Shown: piece after piece, positions 24,213 to 36,339 of the stretch
Layout: every line of letters begins with the position of its first letter
Position numbering within the stretch: the stretch's first letter is position 1
DNA from: Trematomus loennbergii
Lineage: Eukaryota; Chordata; Actinopteri; Perciformes; Nototheniidae
NCBI GenBank assembly: GCA_012861695.1
Contig: JAAOOA010000051.1
Location: 875,501-939,500 of the forward strand
Length of the DNA stretch: 64,000 nt
Reading direction: 5' to 3'
Program-made: the position numbers and the translations under genes
Notes under the pieces: model-generated
The model's input: the letters and a program-made list of their open reading frames with translations, nothing else
Told to the model about the DNA's origin: nothing
The model's database searches: none

Positions 24213-24776
24213 TGTGTCGTCCTACGTGCACGTAACTCTTGTGCACTTTGACTGTCAGCTAAACACCTTCCACCATAAAGGACTAGAGACCGTAGATGTC
24301 GTTTAATCGCTTTTAATCATGAAGAAAGGGTGAAACTAGGAAATAAACACAATACAAGAAGTACATAAATATGTGGAATAATATTTACACACATTATACA
24401 TTGAATCAACACCAAAGAACATACACACACGTGGCTGTAGCACAAAATTATGGCTGTAGCTAACGGTAGTGCTTCCGAGGAGTTTATAACACACATTAAC
24501 TATCATCTCAAAACTAGTCTCTATAAACATTATTCATTGGAAATGAAAGAACACTACGTTTATATAAATTGTACATACCAATAATGCGACCAAAGGCACG
24601 GAACGTCGAGGATTAGGGCAGATTGTGGTCACCAAAAAAACATGTGGCTGTCCTGTTCACATGCAGCTTCCTTATGCACTAGGTCACATGGTACATATTT
24701 TACACATTACGACTACCGCCAGCAGGGGGAGACAAATCCAACAAATGAACAACAATGTCCTGATGAGGACAGAACA
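24213..24776 (-). mobile_element. BEL/Pao 5' LTR
   Basis: Direct repeat of the left LTR; uninterrupted length about 560 bp. On the minus strand it starts TGTTCTGTCC at 24776. Internal sequence with a short leader of ~130 bp precedes the gag start at 24082. No 5-bp duplication is evident between the outer flanks of the two LTRs. Confidence 0.85.
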
Positions 24777-25490
24777 GTACTGCTATGGCTCCTTCTACCC
24801 GGGTAGTGCTACAACCAAGCGGCAAACTCTGGGGAAGAGCCGGGACGGCAATACGGAAGTGCCACAAACTGCAGTTCATATATTGGCCGATAGGCGATGA
24901 CTGCAGAAAGGAGCAATTTCCATAGACCCCCATGTTAAAATGCCCAATTTCACAGCAGAAAAAAAACGTTTCTAGCCCTGGATGCAATAAATATTATTAT
25001 GTATATAGTTAGATTCCACCTTCATGATTATGAATCTGTGAGTGAATTGTTTTCTAACATGACCCTTTTATTTATATTAGGTCTTAAAGTTTTTGCATAA
25101 ATTAGGGCGTGGTCGCATTGAGTGACAGCTCTGTCAAGTGACTGCTGCTGTTAGCTTCTTGTCTCTCTGCTAGCTGCTCCATCTCCGTGAAGCTACAAGG
25201 ACTCTGCCTGCTCAGTTCATCCAGGGAACACAACTTGACCCCGGCCGTGTTTGTTTGTTCTTCATGCTTATATATGGGACTATTGTGACTCGCTCTGCGG
25301 TTAAAACAGACGGTGCATGAATGCGGTTTTGCGGTAAGTGAAATTTGAGTACTTTATTTATGATTTCAATCAGCTACGTAATGAATGTTAAGGCTTGGGT
25401 TAGCGTGTAAGCGAGTGGTAGCTACATCGGTGCTAACGATGCTAATCTTAGCCTCCAAGTTAACTTAAAACCATAGACTGTATATATAAA
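24777..25490 (+). repeat. Dispersed fish repeat, fragment
   Basis: The phrases TTTCCATAGACCCCCATG, GCATAAATTAGGGCGTGGTC and, near 25472, CCATAGACTGTATATATAAA are familiar from a dispersed teleost repeat family. An inverted partial copy with GACCACGCCCTAATT lies at about 33560-34154, and the CAGTCTATGG end recurs at 28956. There is no ORF of note. Confidence 0.55.
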
Positions 25491-26509
25491 GGTTAAAACG
25501 AAATAGACAAGTGTTAAGCGTTAAGTGGGATAATACTGTAGAACAAACGGCTTCTGTTTGAGGTTGATAAAATAAGGTCATCCTTGTAACTTAGAGAGAT
25601 ATTTTATTATGTAGGTAGGAACTGTATGCATCGCTAAGGTTAATTTAAATTGGCTATGCTCAAGTATGTAGACAAGCTAACGTCGAAGTAGTGTCTGTGA
25701 AATCAACCTCACAATAAGATGTGTGTATATTACAATTATTAATGTCATATTTCAAGATGATTACTTAGATATTACAATATGGTTGGTTGAGCTGGAGTTC
25801 ATTATTGAGCTTACAAGTTAACATCACAGTCATCTGCAGAACGAACCCAAACCTTGTTGTTTTTATTAATTGCATTACCAAATTGGTATCAAATAAATAG
25901 TAAGCATTGGTAACACAACTTCCAAAGTTACAGTAAAATAAAAAGGACCCTGACTCGGAAAATACACAATCCAACATGTTCAACAGAAGATAATAAGTTA
26001 TATTGTTTGTACACATGGTTCTTTACATATATATCTGTTTGTTTAAAGTGTCCAGGTGATGCAGACAGGCTGGACCAGAGAGTGAGAGACAGAACTGGAC
26101 TCCTCACAGCAGTGAACTTCAGCACAGGTGCAAATACTCTTTTTTCAAACTGTACAAAGAATCAAGAAAGATATTGGTTTAAATAAATGAAGTATTGACT
26201 TTAATACACTGCTATACATTCCATTAAACAATACTAAATACTAGATCACCTACACATCAGTGAAGTTGAGGGTTTTTTCCATGCAAAGGGTTACATTTAG
26301 ATGTTAACAAGCAATATGACTGTCAGCTTTCTAATTTAATGCATTGAAGGCAAAGATATTTAACGCATAGTGACAACTGCTATTTATCTCTCAATATTGT
26401 CTGTAAAAACGTGGTAAAAGTTATTCTTTCAGTGAGACAACAGAGCAAGCTTGTTTTAATAACAGTTAAATATTATTTTGATAATAAAATATATTTCAAT
26501 GTTGAAGTA
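25491..26509. other. No gene seen
   Basis: A/T-rich. A ~76-base segment at about 26051-26126 is bracketed by a possible acceptor (TTTAAAG) and donor (GTGCAAAT), but it has no lasting ORF. Confidence 0.35.
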
Positions 26510-27350
26510 AAAAGATATGATTCTAAACTGTATTGAAGTAAACATGTATTGTTTGAACTGTTTTAAGTAATCACATATATAGAAATTATATTCTCACTTA
26601 CAACTCACTGACCCAGAGATCCTGTTACACACACGTGCACCTCCCTTTTCCTCCAGCACACACACACATATTCTTTTCAAGGTTCTTTATGGGCATCATT
26701 ATATCTGTGGACAAGGTTTAATTGTATGAGAAAGAATAGTTTATGTGAAAGATGCCATGGGAAAGTAAGGGAGTGGATATCGGGGGAGAGATAAGATTGA
26801 CTTTGCCCCTGTTGAACTTCAGAATCTCACGCTCTGGTCAGAACTCTGATTCGCTGTATTGAACCCGACCAGAAGTGAATCCAACCAGTAAAAACACCTG
26901 GGGGATGTGAGCAGCTCACACAGCTCCTCCTCACGGACTCTCTAATTCGCTTCGGAGTAAAATGGGAAGGAAAAAGTCAACACATCTCCGCCCCAAAATA
27001 TGAATATGAATACTGTTGTTTTTGAATGTAAAATGCTTTCTTGTTTGGTGAGTTGGCTGGTCCCGATATCTGTGTCCGTATCGCATCACAAACCTGAAGT
27101 CAATTCTTCTTGTTTGATGAGTTGGCTGGTCCCGACACCTGTATCCGCATCGCATCACAAACCTGAAGTCCGGAGTACTCTGTAAAACTTGTATACGTGT
27201 TTTGTTTCCTACCAGTAAACTCAGATAATTGTTATAACTTTTGATTCCGGTGTTTTCAATTCCTTTCTTTATTAAATAGAGATCAGCCTCATCCAACGAA
27301 CGGCAGCAGAGGGGGGGCTATCAGCCACCCCAATAGGTGTTCTGCTCCAA
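26510..27350 (+). repeat. Repeat family 'R', copy 3
   Basis: Similar to copy 2 along its whole length including the outer ~45 bp (GGGGGGGCTATCAGCCACCC to TGTTCTGCTCCAA). It is bracketed by the 9-bp direct repeat CAATGTTGA at about 26498-26506 and 27351-27359, which I read as a target-site duplication and hence as the true element limits. No coding domain is visible. Confidence 0.72.
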
Positions 27351-27359
27351 CAATGTTGA

Positions 27360-28956
27360 TGAATTTCATACTGTTCATTCATAATCTGATTGTCTTTGTA
27401 GCTCACTGTTGAAATAAAAAAAAACATTACAATTACAAAATAATTATATCTAAACACAAACACACCTCTTTCATAAATAACACACTTGTTCTGCAATAAT
27501 ATGTTTTATGTTTCCTGTAATTTTTGTTAGGAAAGGACATGCCTGAAAGACACGACTCAGCATCTCCTCTTTCTCTGAGGGTCAAGAAGAACATCCAAGA
27601 GGAAAATTAAAAGCTGATGTTATGAGATGTTAAGAGCAGTACAGGACATTCACTAAGAAACTATTTTTATTGTGAAAACACAGTCAGCTGATCGAATGCA
27701 CCTATTTCCACATCTACACTCCATCTGCTGATTATTTCTATTTGCCTCACTTCATGAGCTTCACAACATGTACCTTGTACCGCAGAGTTTGCAACGCAAA
27801 TAAATGGGGCCACTCTTCAGTCAGATGTGAATGTGTAATCTAACATTTTCAGTAAGAATAATGGACAAAAGGAGTGCAAATACAAATTCAATTTATTGAA
27901 ATGTGAACCAAAAGTTAATCAAACATGTTTTAAATAAAAAGCACATATGGACAGAAGGTGTAAACCTATTAAATGTATAAGTAAACACATTTAGTCAAAT
28001 AAAGTGACAGACTAGGCCTGATCAGGTGGTATCAGCTATGCATGGGCTCCTCCATCAGGCCTGGTCCTCCTCACAGAGGAAAGACCCTCAGTCCTCTCCG
28101 GCCAAACCAACAGACAGGACGTCCATCACACGGAGGTTTCTCTCTGAAGTCTCTGCAGCTCTCTGGACACCACGCTGTCTCAATCCATCCACACTGAATA
28201 TGAGAGGGGAAAAATGAAAATAATAAATGCTTTAGACTATAAGAAATATAAAGTTGACTGTTGAGTTGCTCAGTTTTTTTAGATTGTCAATACTATTACT
28301 GTATAACTAATATCTCAGGTTAAGAGGCACCTTTTAAATACATTTTGTCTTTTGAATTGTTTGTCTAAAGTCAAGGACCTAGAACTGGTACTTGTAGTTT
28401 TAATGATACAGTCTGGTTATAATGCTGTTTGGAGGAGGCCTCACAGGTAAGAGCACTAACTAGCTATCATCACATGTACCTTAGCTTAACTTAAATGTAT
28501 TAAACGTATAATTAAGTGATGGCAAAATATAAATAACTAATGTCATGCAAACATATTAATATTTGCTTGATTCCAGTGTTTAATTTAGCACAATTGCATA
28601 CAAACGTTAAGGGATTTTAAGATTCTGAAGTATTATGCTAAAAACTAGTTTTGCTGAATAGTCTCATGTCCGCTTACCTTAGAAACGTAAAATGCGACGG
28701 CAGTGTACAGATAGTGAGCATGTTAGCTTAGCTTGGTAGCTTGAGCTAGCTCTGGAACTTCCAGCCCGGAGGCAGCAGGTCCCGCCTCGGCTCCGCCTCT
28801 TTGCCCTTATTTGGAGCAGGCGGGAGTGGAACTCTGACGCCACTGTCGAGCCGTTAGTGGCCGACTCCGCCTACTAAGGGCTTCTCGGCAACTCTGCAGA
28901 ATCCTATGGGTGACGTCACGGACCCTACGTCCATTTATATATACAGTCTATGGCTA
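27360..28956. other. No gene seen; repeat-derived sequence
   Basis: A segment around 28026-28200 (complement GATGGACGTCCTGTCTGTTG) is repeated next to the BEL 3' LTR at 18329-18380, so it is dispersed. The end 28917-28956 (GACGTCACGGACCCTACGTC, then CAGTCTATGG) is the tip of the dispersed fish repeat seen at 24.8-25.5 kb. Confidence 0.45.
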
Positions 28957-30115
28957 CAACCCAGTCTCACGGCATTTCGTGTTATAGTCACGACATTTAA
29001 TCTATTGATTCGTGTTCACACAGAACGATTTTAAAAGCAATGTATTTCTATTGGTAGTATGTTTTGTGCCTGCACCACGTCTTTTTGTCAGGTCGGGTCT
29101 TGGAAGACCGGAAGCTGTGGGGTTCATAAAAACATGTTCTTACTCAATATCAAGCCACGATTATTGTTTTTATTTTAAATCGTATAATGTCGGACTCTTT
29201 TTGCAGTCCGTGAGGAAAAGAAATGGGGCTCAAGAGCCACAGAATACTGAAATCTGTATTTTTTAAATCTTTTTTTCCTTCTAATAAGTTATTATTTTCT
29301 AAATAAGACACTGTTATTTACTCAACAATAACACACAATTATCCTTGTTTTTATTTATTTGTTTAATTCTATAATCTCAGGCTTTTTTGGCGTCCGTCAG
29401 AAACTGAATTTTAAAATAAAATAACCGGAAACAGATATACACCCACTGAACTGATTACCCAAGATCCTCAGCTATGGTTTAAGCTTGGTGATTGGATTGT
29501 TTAGCCACAATGCACGTTGGGATATGGTGTTAATACAATATGAAATCCGAAAAACATTTAAAAAAAAAAAATAATACTTTAATCCGAGTGTACTTGCTTT
29601 TCTCTTTGGAAGTCATCACATAACGGCATTGTAATACACGGTTCGGCTGCATTAAATATTACACATCTGCCGTAGTTCTTTATTTATAGAGCCCTGATTA
29701 GAAGACTTCTAGACAAACTGGAAGAACTGCCACCGAAACTGAATATGTGACGTGGATCATAAATATATTATTAAACATCTTCAATTTCTCTTCACACAAT
29801 ACGTCTCCTTGCAGTATCAATACTAATTCGGATGACTTTTATATTTGATCCAATTGGTAGATAGGTTATATTTACATATAAGGTAACACAGCTGATAGAA
29901 AATGACTTGTAGTTTTTAAAGATATTACTGATTTTCTTTGAATTAAAGAATGTAAATACTGAGTTGAGAGAATAGTCAGGGGTTTTGGGTGATGGGAGAC
30001 ACATCTATGGAATCAGAATTTCAATAGCTTACCATTAAATGACGGATATACCTTTCTGTCTGTGATGTTTTACAAATCAGATATTAATGTGGAGAACAAC
30101 AATATGTGAAATAAT

Positions 30116-31082
<967 letters not shown>

Positions 31083-31090
31083 GAAATAAT

Positions 31091-32039
31091 ATATCAATAT
31101 CCTGTAAAATTATGTGAAAACATGAATAAAACTACACATCTTCAGATGTTATACATACATAAGTGTCCTACACTAATAATGCAAAGTTATTCTGGCATTC
31201 TATGCTGTGTGTACCTTGTGTGCACCGCCTAGTGGTTAAAGCACGTTATTTAATTATATTTTTAATATGTTATATTTAATGAAAAAAATATTAAGAGTAC
31301 ATACTCTTAGGGGGAAAGTAGAAGGTCAATGATAGAAATATAGAATATAAAAAATCACGAAAATACTGTAAGTGATCTCTACAATAAAACAGTTTAGTGC
31401 CGGATGTACAAAGATATTAATAGGAGGATGTGCAAAAAAAAAAACTAATTAACCTTTATTTAAACATTAAAGAATACTTTAGGTTAAGGTCTTCTTTTAA
31501 ATAAGAAAAAAGCTTTGGGGGTATCTACAGATAAATATTAAGCCTGACAAAAGTACTTATCGTCTAATATATTGCTTTCCTGCAATGTTAACTATGTTGA
31601 AGCACTTATTTTAACTGATATTATACATATTAATTATACTCTTATGTATGTAGATAGTATAAGAAATGTGCAGAATATGACAGTTTAATGGTGGAGGTAT
31701 ACATATTGATAGATGTCTTGTAATGCACTGTTGAGGAACCTGTGACCCAAGTTTTTCATCATTGCATAACTACACCGTAGTTGTGTATATGATATGTCAA
31801 TAAACCTTTGAAAATCTTGAAATCTTGAAAGGGATGTGCAAAATAGCCATTATATACAGTCTTTAATTAACTATTAGTAGAGAATAACGAGTAATTAATA
31901 TACTTTATAGAGATCTGCAGATAAATGTTTAGTCTTCTCAAGCACCAACTATCAAATGTCGCCTGATTGTTGGCACTTGACAATCACCTTTCCTGAATTT
32001 TACTCAGGTTTAACTAAAGTCTGATTCAAGGGTTGTTTA
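31091..32039. other. No gene seen
   Basis: A/T-rich centre of the inverted-arm element. No ORF with a domain and no further inverted pair found. Confidence 0.35.
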
Positions 32040-32150
32040 TATTTCACATCATTAATCAGAATCTGCAAAGTAACTAAAATAAATGTAGTGGAGTAAAAAT
32101 ACCAGGTTAACCTCTGAATTGTAGTGGAGTAGAATTACAAAGTAACAATG
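32040..32150 (+). repeat. Dispersed fish repeat fragment (AAATGTAGTGGAGTA type)
   Basis: The phrases ATCTGCAAAGTAACTAAA and AAATGTAGTGGAGTAAAAAT belong to the same dispersed family as the halves at 56278-56508 and 63831-64000. Confidence 0.6.
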
Positions 32151-33164
32151 AGCTGTCATGTGGGTATATATTAATGCTGCCCATTATGGACACAAGCAAT
32201 TTTCACCCATTTATTAATTATATGTTTTAAATGTGATAACACCATTGTGTTTAATACTGGCAACTTCTAATTGTGGGAAAAATGAAAACGTTCCCAGTAG
32301 AAACGTCCCATAGAACATTTTGCGAAACACAATAGCCAGCATGTGTAGTTCTGTGGGGTGGGGGGCTGTTTGACGCTCGGCGTAACCTTGGCGCACTGCC
32401 ACTCCAACATCTAATCCCAGAGCTTGAAGTTTAATCAAGGGGTTTTCAAGCAAAGGGACTGTAGTCCCAAACGATAGCTGAGGATTATGGGTAGTGTAGT
32501 GTCTTCGGTCATTCTAAACTCCGAAATGTTTTTCGGATTTTATATCGCATTAACACCATATCCCAACGTGCATTGCGGCTAAAACATCCAATCACCGAGC
32601 CACCATAGCTGAGGATCTTGGGTAATCAGTTCAGTGGGTGTGTATCGCAATGATGCTCGAAATGTCCCTTATAGGCCTACGTCTGTTTCCTGTTACTTTA
32701 TTTTGAAATTCAGTTCCTCACGGACGCCAAAAAAGCCAGAGATTATAGAATTAAACAAATAAATAAAGACAAGGATAATTCTGTGTTATTGTTGAGTAAA
32801 TAACAGTGTGTTATTTAGAAAAGAATAACAAATTAGAACGAAAAAAAGATTTAAAAAATACAGATTTCAGTATTCTGAGGCTCTGAGCCCCATTTATTTT
32901 CCTTGCGGACGGCAAAAAAAGTCAGACATTATACGCTTTAAAATAAAAACAATAATCGTGGATTGATATTAAGTAAGAACATGTTTTTATGAACCACACA
33001 GCTTCCGGTCTTCCAAGACCCGACCGGACACACTACCAATAGAAATACATTGCTTTTAAAATCGTTCTGTGTGACACCAAAAAAAGGGGAAAATCGTGTT
33101 GGTGAACACGAATCAATAGATTAAATGTCGTGACTATAACACGAAATGCCGTGAGACTGGGTTG

Positions 33165-34154
33165 AGTGCTAATAAGTGTACTGGTTCTTATCTGGAAATC
33201 AGTGTGAATTCAGCAGGATTCCTTCAAATCCAACGTCCTTTGTATGCAGGTCCAACGGTAGGCCACACCGCTTCCAACAACCGCTCAAAGACTCACTGGG
33301 CTTGGCTCATCAATCCCAAGTCAGATTGGATCTGGCTTGCTGACATGAAGAAAAGAAAAAAACCTGCACGAATAGTGCAGAATATTATCTTTCTGTTCTA
33401 TCATCACTCTTATAAACATCTTTAGTTAGCATGTTTCACAATTTAAACAGTAACTTAAATCATATTTCATTTATAATGAAATTATTTACCTTAATTACCA
33501 ATGTGTATTTTAACTAGTGATAAATAACTTATATTTTTAAACAACACATCTTACATTCAAGTAGAAATAAACACATTATACACTTTATGTTTTTAACTAC
33601 CAGTTTAATAGTTTTTAACCACTTTTTAACAGTTATTCTTAACCATGAACAGACATTGTAATCAGCATGTAACTGCACTACAGCTAGCGTTTAGCATCAA
33701 CTCACAGTTAGCGCGAGCTAGCATAAGCTAACGATCTTATTCAAATAGTTTTACAATGATACAATGTGCACCAAAGTACATCAACATCATTAGACATCAC
33801 TTTCATAACCCCGATTGTTTTTTATATGAAATGTATCTGGTAATAGACAACTAAAACGAACTGTCATTATCATATTAGCAGGCTAGCCCTTCACAGTGCT
33901 AACAAGGAGCTAAAGCCTCAACTCACTAGAGTTTCCACACTTATAAGTCGACACTGGCTGTCGTATTCTAGTTCGGATTCACACAGGGGTTCTCAAGACA
34001 ACTCAAGTCTAAACATTCATTCACGTTAGCTGAATAAAAACACCAGTAAGACATAAAGTGCTTGAATTTCAGCACAGAGACAGAAAGCCACTCGCAGCAT
34101 TCACCGCAGAGACCTGTCATTCAAGGTGACCACGCCCTAATTCATGCAAAAACG
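33165..34154 (-). repeat. Repeat-derived sequence with inverted fragment of the 24.8-kb repeat
   Basis: The complement of about 34080-34154 (TTTTTGCATGAATTAGGGCG, then TGACAGGTCT) matches 25087-25140. The rest is A/T-rich with no ORF of note. Confidence 0.5.
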
Positions 34155-34158
34155 TTAA

Positions 34159-34440
34159 AGGAGAGGTGTCATGGCCATTTCCACTGATCATAATTCCATT
34201 GTTGAGGTATACTAAAATAGATTTATACTGTGCAATTTTTCAAACATTGGTTTCGCATACAGCATCTCTGTAAAGTATGTGTATTCAGCAGTATTCATTC
34301 TCTCCACTAAACGGCTCGTTGGAGCTCTTGACCCCCCCTCCCTGTGAGCCTAGTGTGCTCCGATTGGTCAGCTCGGCCACTCTGTTCTGATTAGTCAATC
34401 ACCAGAGAGGTTAAAAAGAGATGTCAATCATCAAAATCGA
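34159..34440 (+). mobile_element. TTAA-flanked MITE fragment, second family
   Basis: Begins AGGAGAGGTGTCATGG directly after TTAA (34155-34158). It resembles, but is not the same as, the AGGGGACCTATCATGC element at 52148. The other end is missing where it meets copy C. Confidence 0.4.
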
Positions 34441-34877
34441 CTAAGGGGGGCCAGACATAGGTAAAATCCACACAAATGACCCGAGAAGTGGTTTTCTTTT
34501 GCTAAATCTCTCTAAAAAAGTCAAATTTCACTTGTTTTGCATCAATCTTGATACAGGGTACTTATTATATGTTATAATTTGGATTCCTAAAGCTTTTAGT
34601 CTATCCCATCAATCAAGGGTGGTTTTCACTATAAGTAATGTTTTTTTTTTGGACTGACACTATAATTTACATTTTTTTACTATGTTCAATCTGAATATAC
34701 TTTAAAATAAACAAAATTCTACATTGATTCTGACTCAGAATCCAACTCACAGGTTTATCATTGCTTTGAGAAAAAGATAATCAATTTACCCCTTTTAAAA
34801 GTGAAGATATAGTCATTTGTTCTGGGAATGTCATTTTCGAGCCTGAAACCTGAAAAACAGGCTTGGGGCTTAACAGG
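34441..34877 (-). mobile_element. TTAA-target (piggyBac-like) element, copy C, left-end fragment
   Basis: The reverse complement starts CCTGTTAAGCCCCAAGCCTG next to TTAA (34878-34881) and follows copy B's left portion, then stops near 34441. The right half is missing. Confidence 0.8.
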
Positions 34878-34881
34878 TTAA

Positions 34882-35431
34882 ACAATGTCTTTTTCCAACT
34901 AAATGAAACACACATGCATCACTTCAATTATTATTTCAAAGCAAGAACAACACACTGATGTGCTGTATACAACACATTTTCTAGTAAACCTTTTTTAATA
35001 AAAATGCTTTTGTGAAAGATTATTCTAGTACAGGACATGGACGTTTCAGTGAACGCAAAAACAAGGATAGAATTACGGTACATAAATCACAACATCATGT
35101 TATTGTTTACTGTGGCATGTAGCAATCATACACTTTCCCACGCCCAGCCGAAATAATTCCGGGATCAGATTGAGAAAAGGGTAGTGAGGGCAAATATGTA
35201 AGTTATTGTGGTCGGTGAATTAGTCCCCAACCAAAACAGCCCAGTAGGAACTAATATCATCCAAAAATCCTGACATCTCCGGAGCTGCTATGTCTCTCCT
35301 GTATGACTGTATTATATATTGCATCTAGAAATGTAATTATGACTGCAGTATTGTAGGAATCCAGGGAACCATGGTGATGGAGAACTTGCAGACTAAAGGC
35401 GGCACACAAGATGACATTTTGCGTTTCCCGA
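34882..35431. other. No gene seen
   Basis: Unique-looking sequence between copy C and the retrovirus 3' LTR. No supported ORF. Confidence 0.35.
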
Positions 35432-36326
35432 TGTTGATAATTCGTGATCTTCTCGCTCCCAGGAAAGAAACTTAAAATAACGAGACTAATGGAGTCTCTG
35501 AAAAGGTTCAAATGGGTAGTTTAATTAAGTAACGTGGTTAAAGAACAAGCATGGGTAATGGAGAGACAAAGCCGGTGTGTCTTCAGGGAGGCTGCAGCGA
35601 AGGAAAGAGAGCGAGCGGTCCTCAGTCCGCTGTTTTTATCCATCTCCCGTCGTCTCCCGCTGTGCAAATAGTGGGTATTCCCTTCTCATTTGCGGTTCGA
35701 TATCGCGAGAGCACAGATGATTTCGACATTGATATTCTCTGCCTACTTCCTTAAGCATTTTCTCCTCATTATCTCTGTCATGACTTTCTATTTAATACCT
35801 TATAAACAGCTGTAATACTTAGTTTAGAAGTCCTAGTGGTTCCGCTACGGCACGTTCTTATTTTACGGAAATTCCCTCTGACGTCATAGCTCTCACGTAT
35901 CTGTAAACACTACATCAACTGACCTTCATTTAATATTCAGCAGTAATAATATCTTAACGTCTATCGATGTAGTGTTAAAGTCCGTACGTTTTTGTGTAAC
36001 ACTCCAAGTCACTTTCACTTTACATTCAGAAAACGCAACATTAGTCACAGCTAACCGGATAAAGATTTTCAGAATAAAAGCTTGGCATTGATTTCCTGAG
36101 AACTTCCGGGCTTTTCCACAATAAAACAGCTTTAAACTGACGATATGTTTTAGACTGAATTATGCTGTTTAACATTGATTTTAATTTCTAACAATCCCTC
36201 CTTTCACACCATTTAAGGTGTGAACACAATACTAAAAGTAATAAGTTCTTCATCTGACTGCTTTTAAACTGACGGTATGTTTTAGACTAAATCATGCCAT
36301 AAAACATTGAATTTTAATTTCTAACA
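35432..36326 (-). mobile_element. Endogenous retrovirus 3' LTR
   Basis: 895 bp direct repeat of 45171-46073, differing by a few indels and substitutions by eye. On the minus strand it runs TGTTAGAAATTAAA ... ATTATCAACA (TG...CA). A 133-bp tandem duplication at its U3 end places a second LTR-start/polypurine junction inside the LTR (36188-36193 and 36321-36326). The outer 5 bases (CCCGA) do not match those outside the 5' LTR (CCAAC). Confidence 0.93.
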
Positions 36327-36339
36327 ATCCCTCCTTTCA
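36327..36339 (-). promoter_or_regulatory. Retroviral polypurine tract
   Basis: The minus strand reads GTGAAAGGAGGGAT immediately before the LTR start TGTTAG, the expected plus-strand primer site. It directly follows a palindrome (TTCACACCTTTTAAGGTGTG). Confidence 0.75.
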
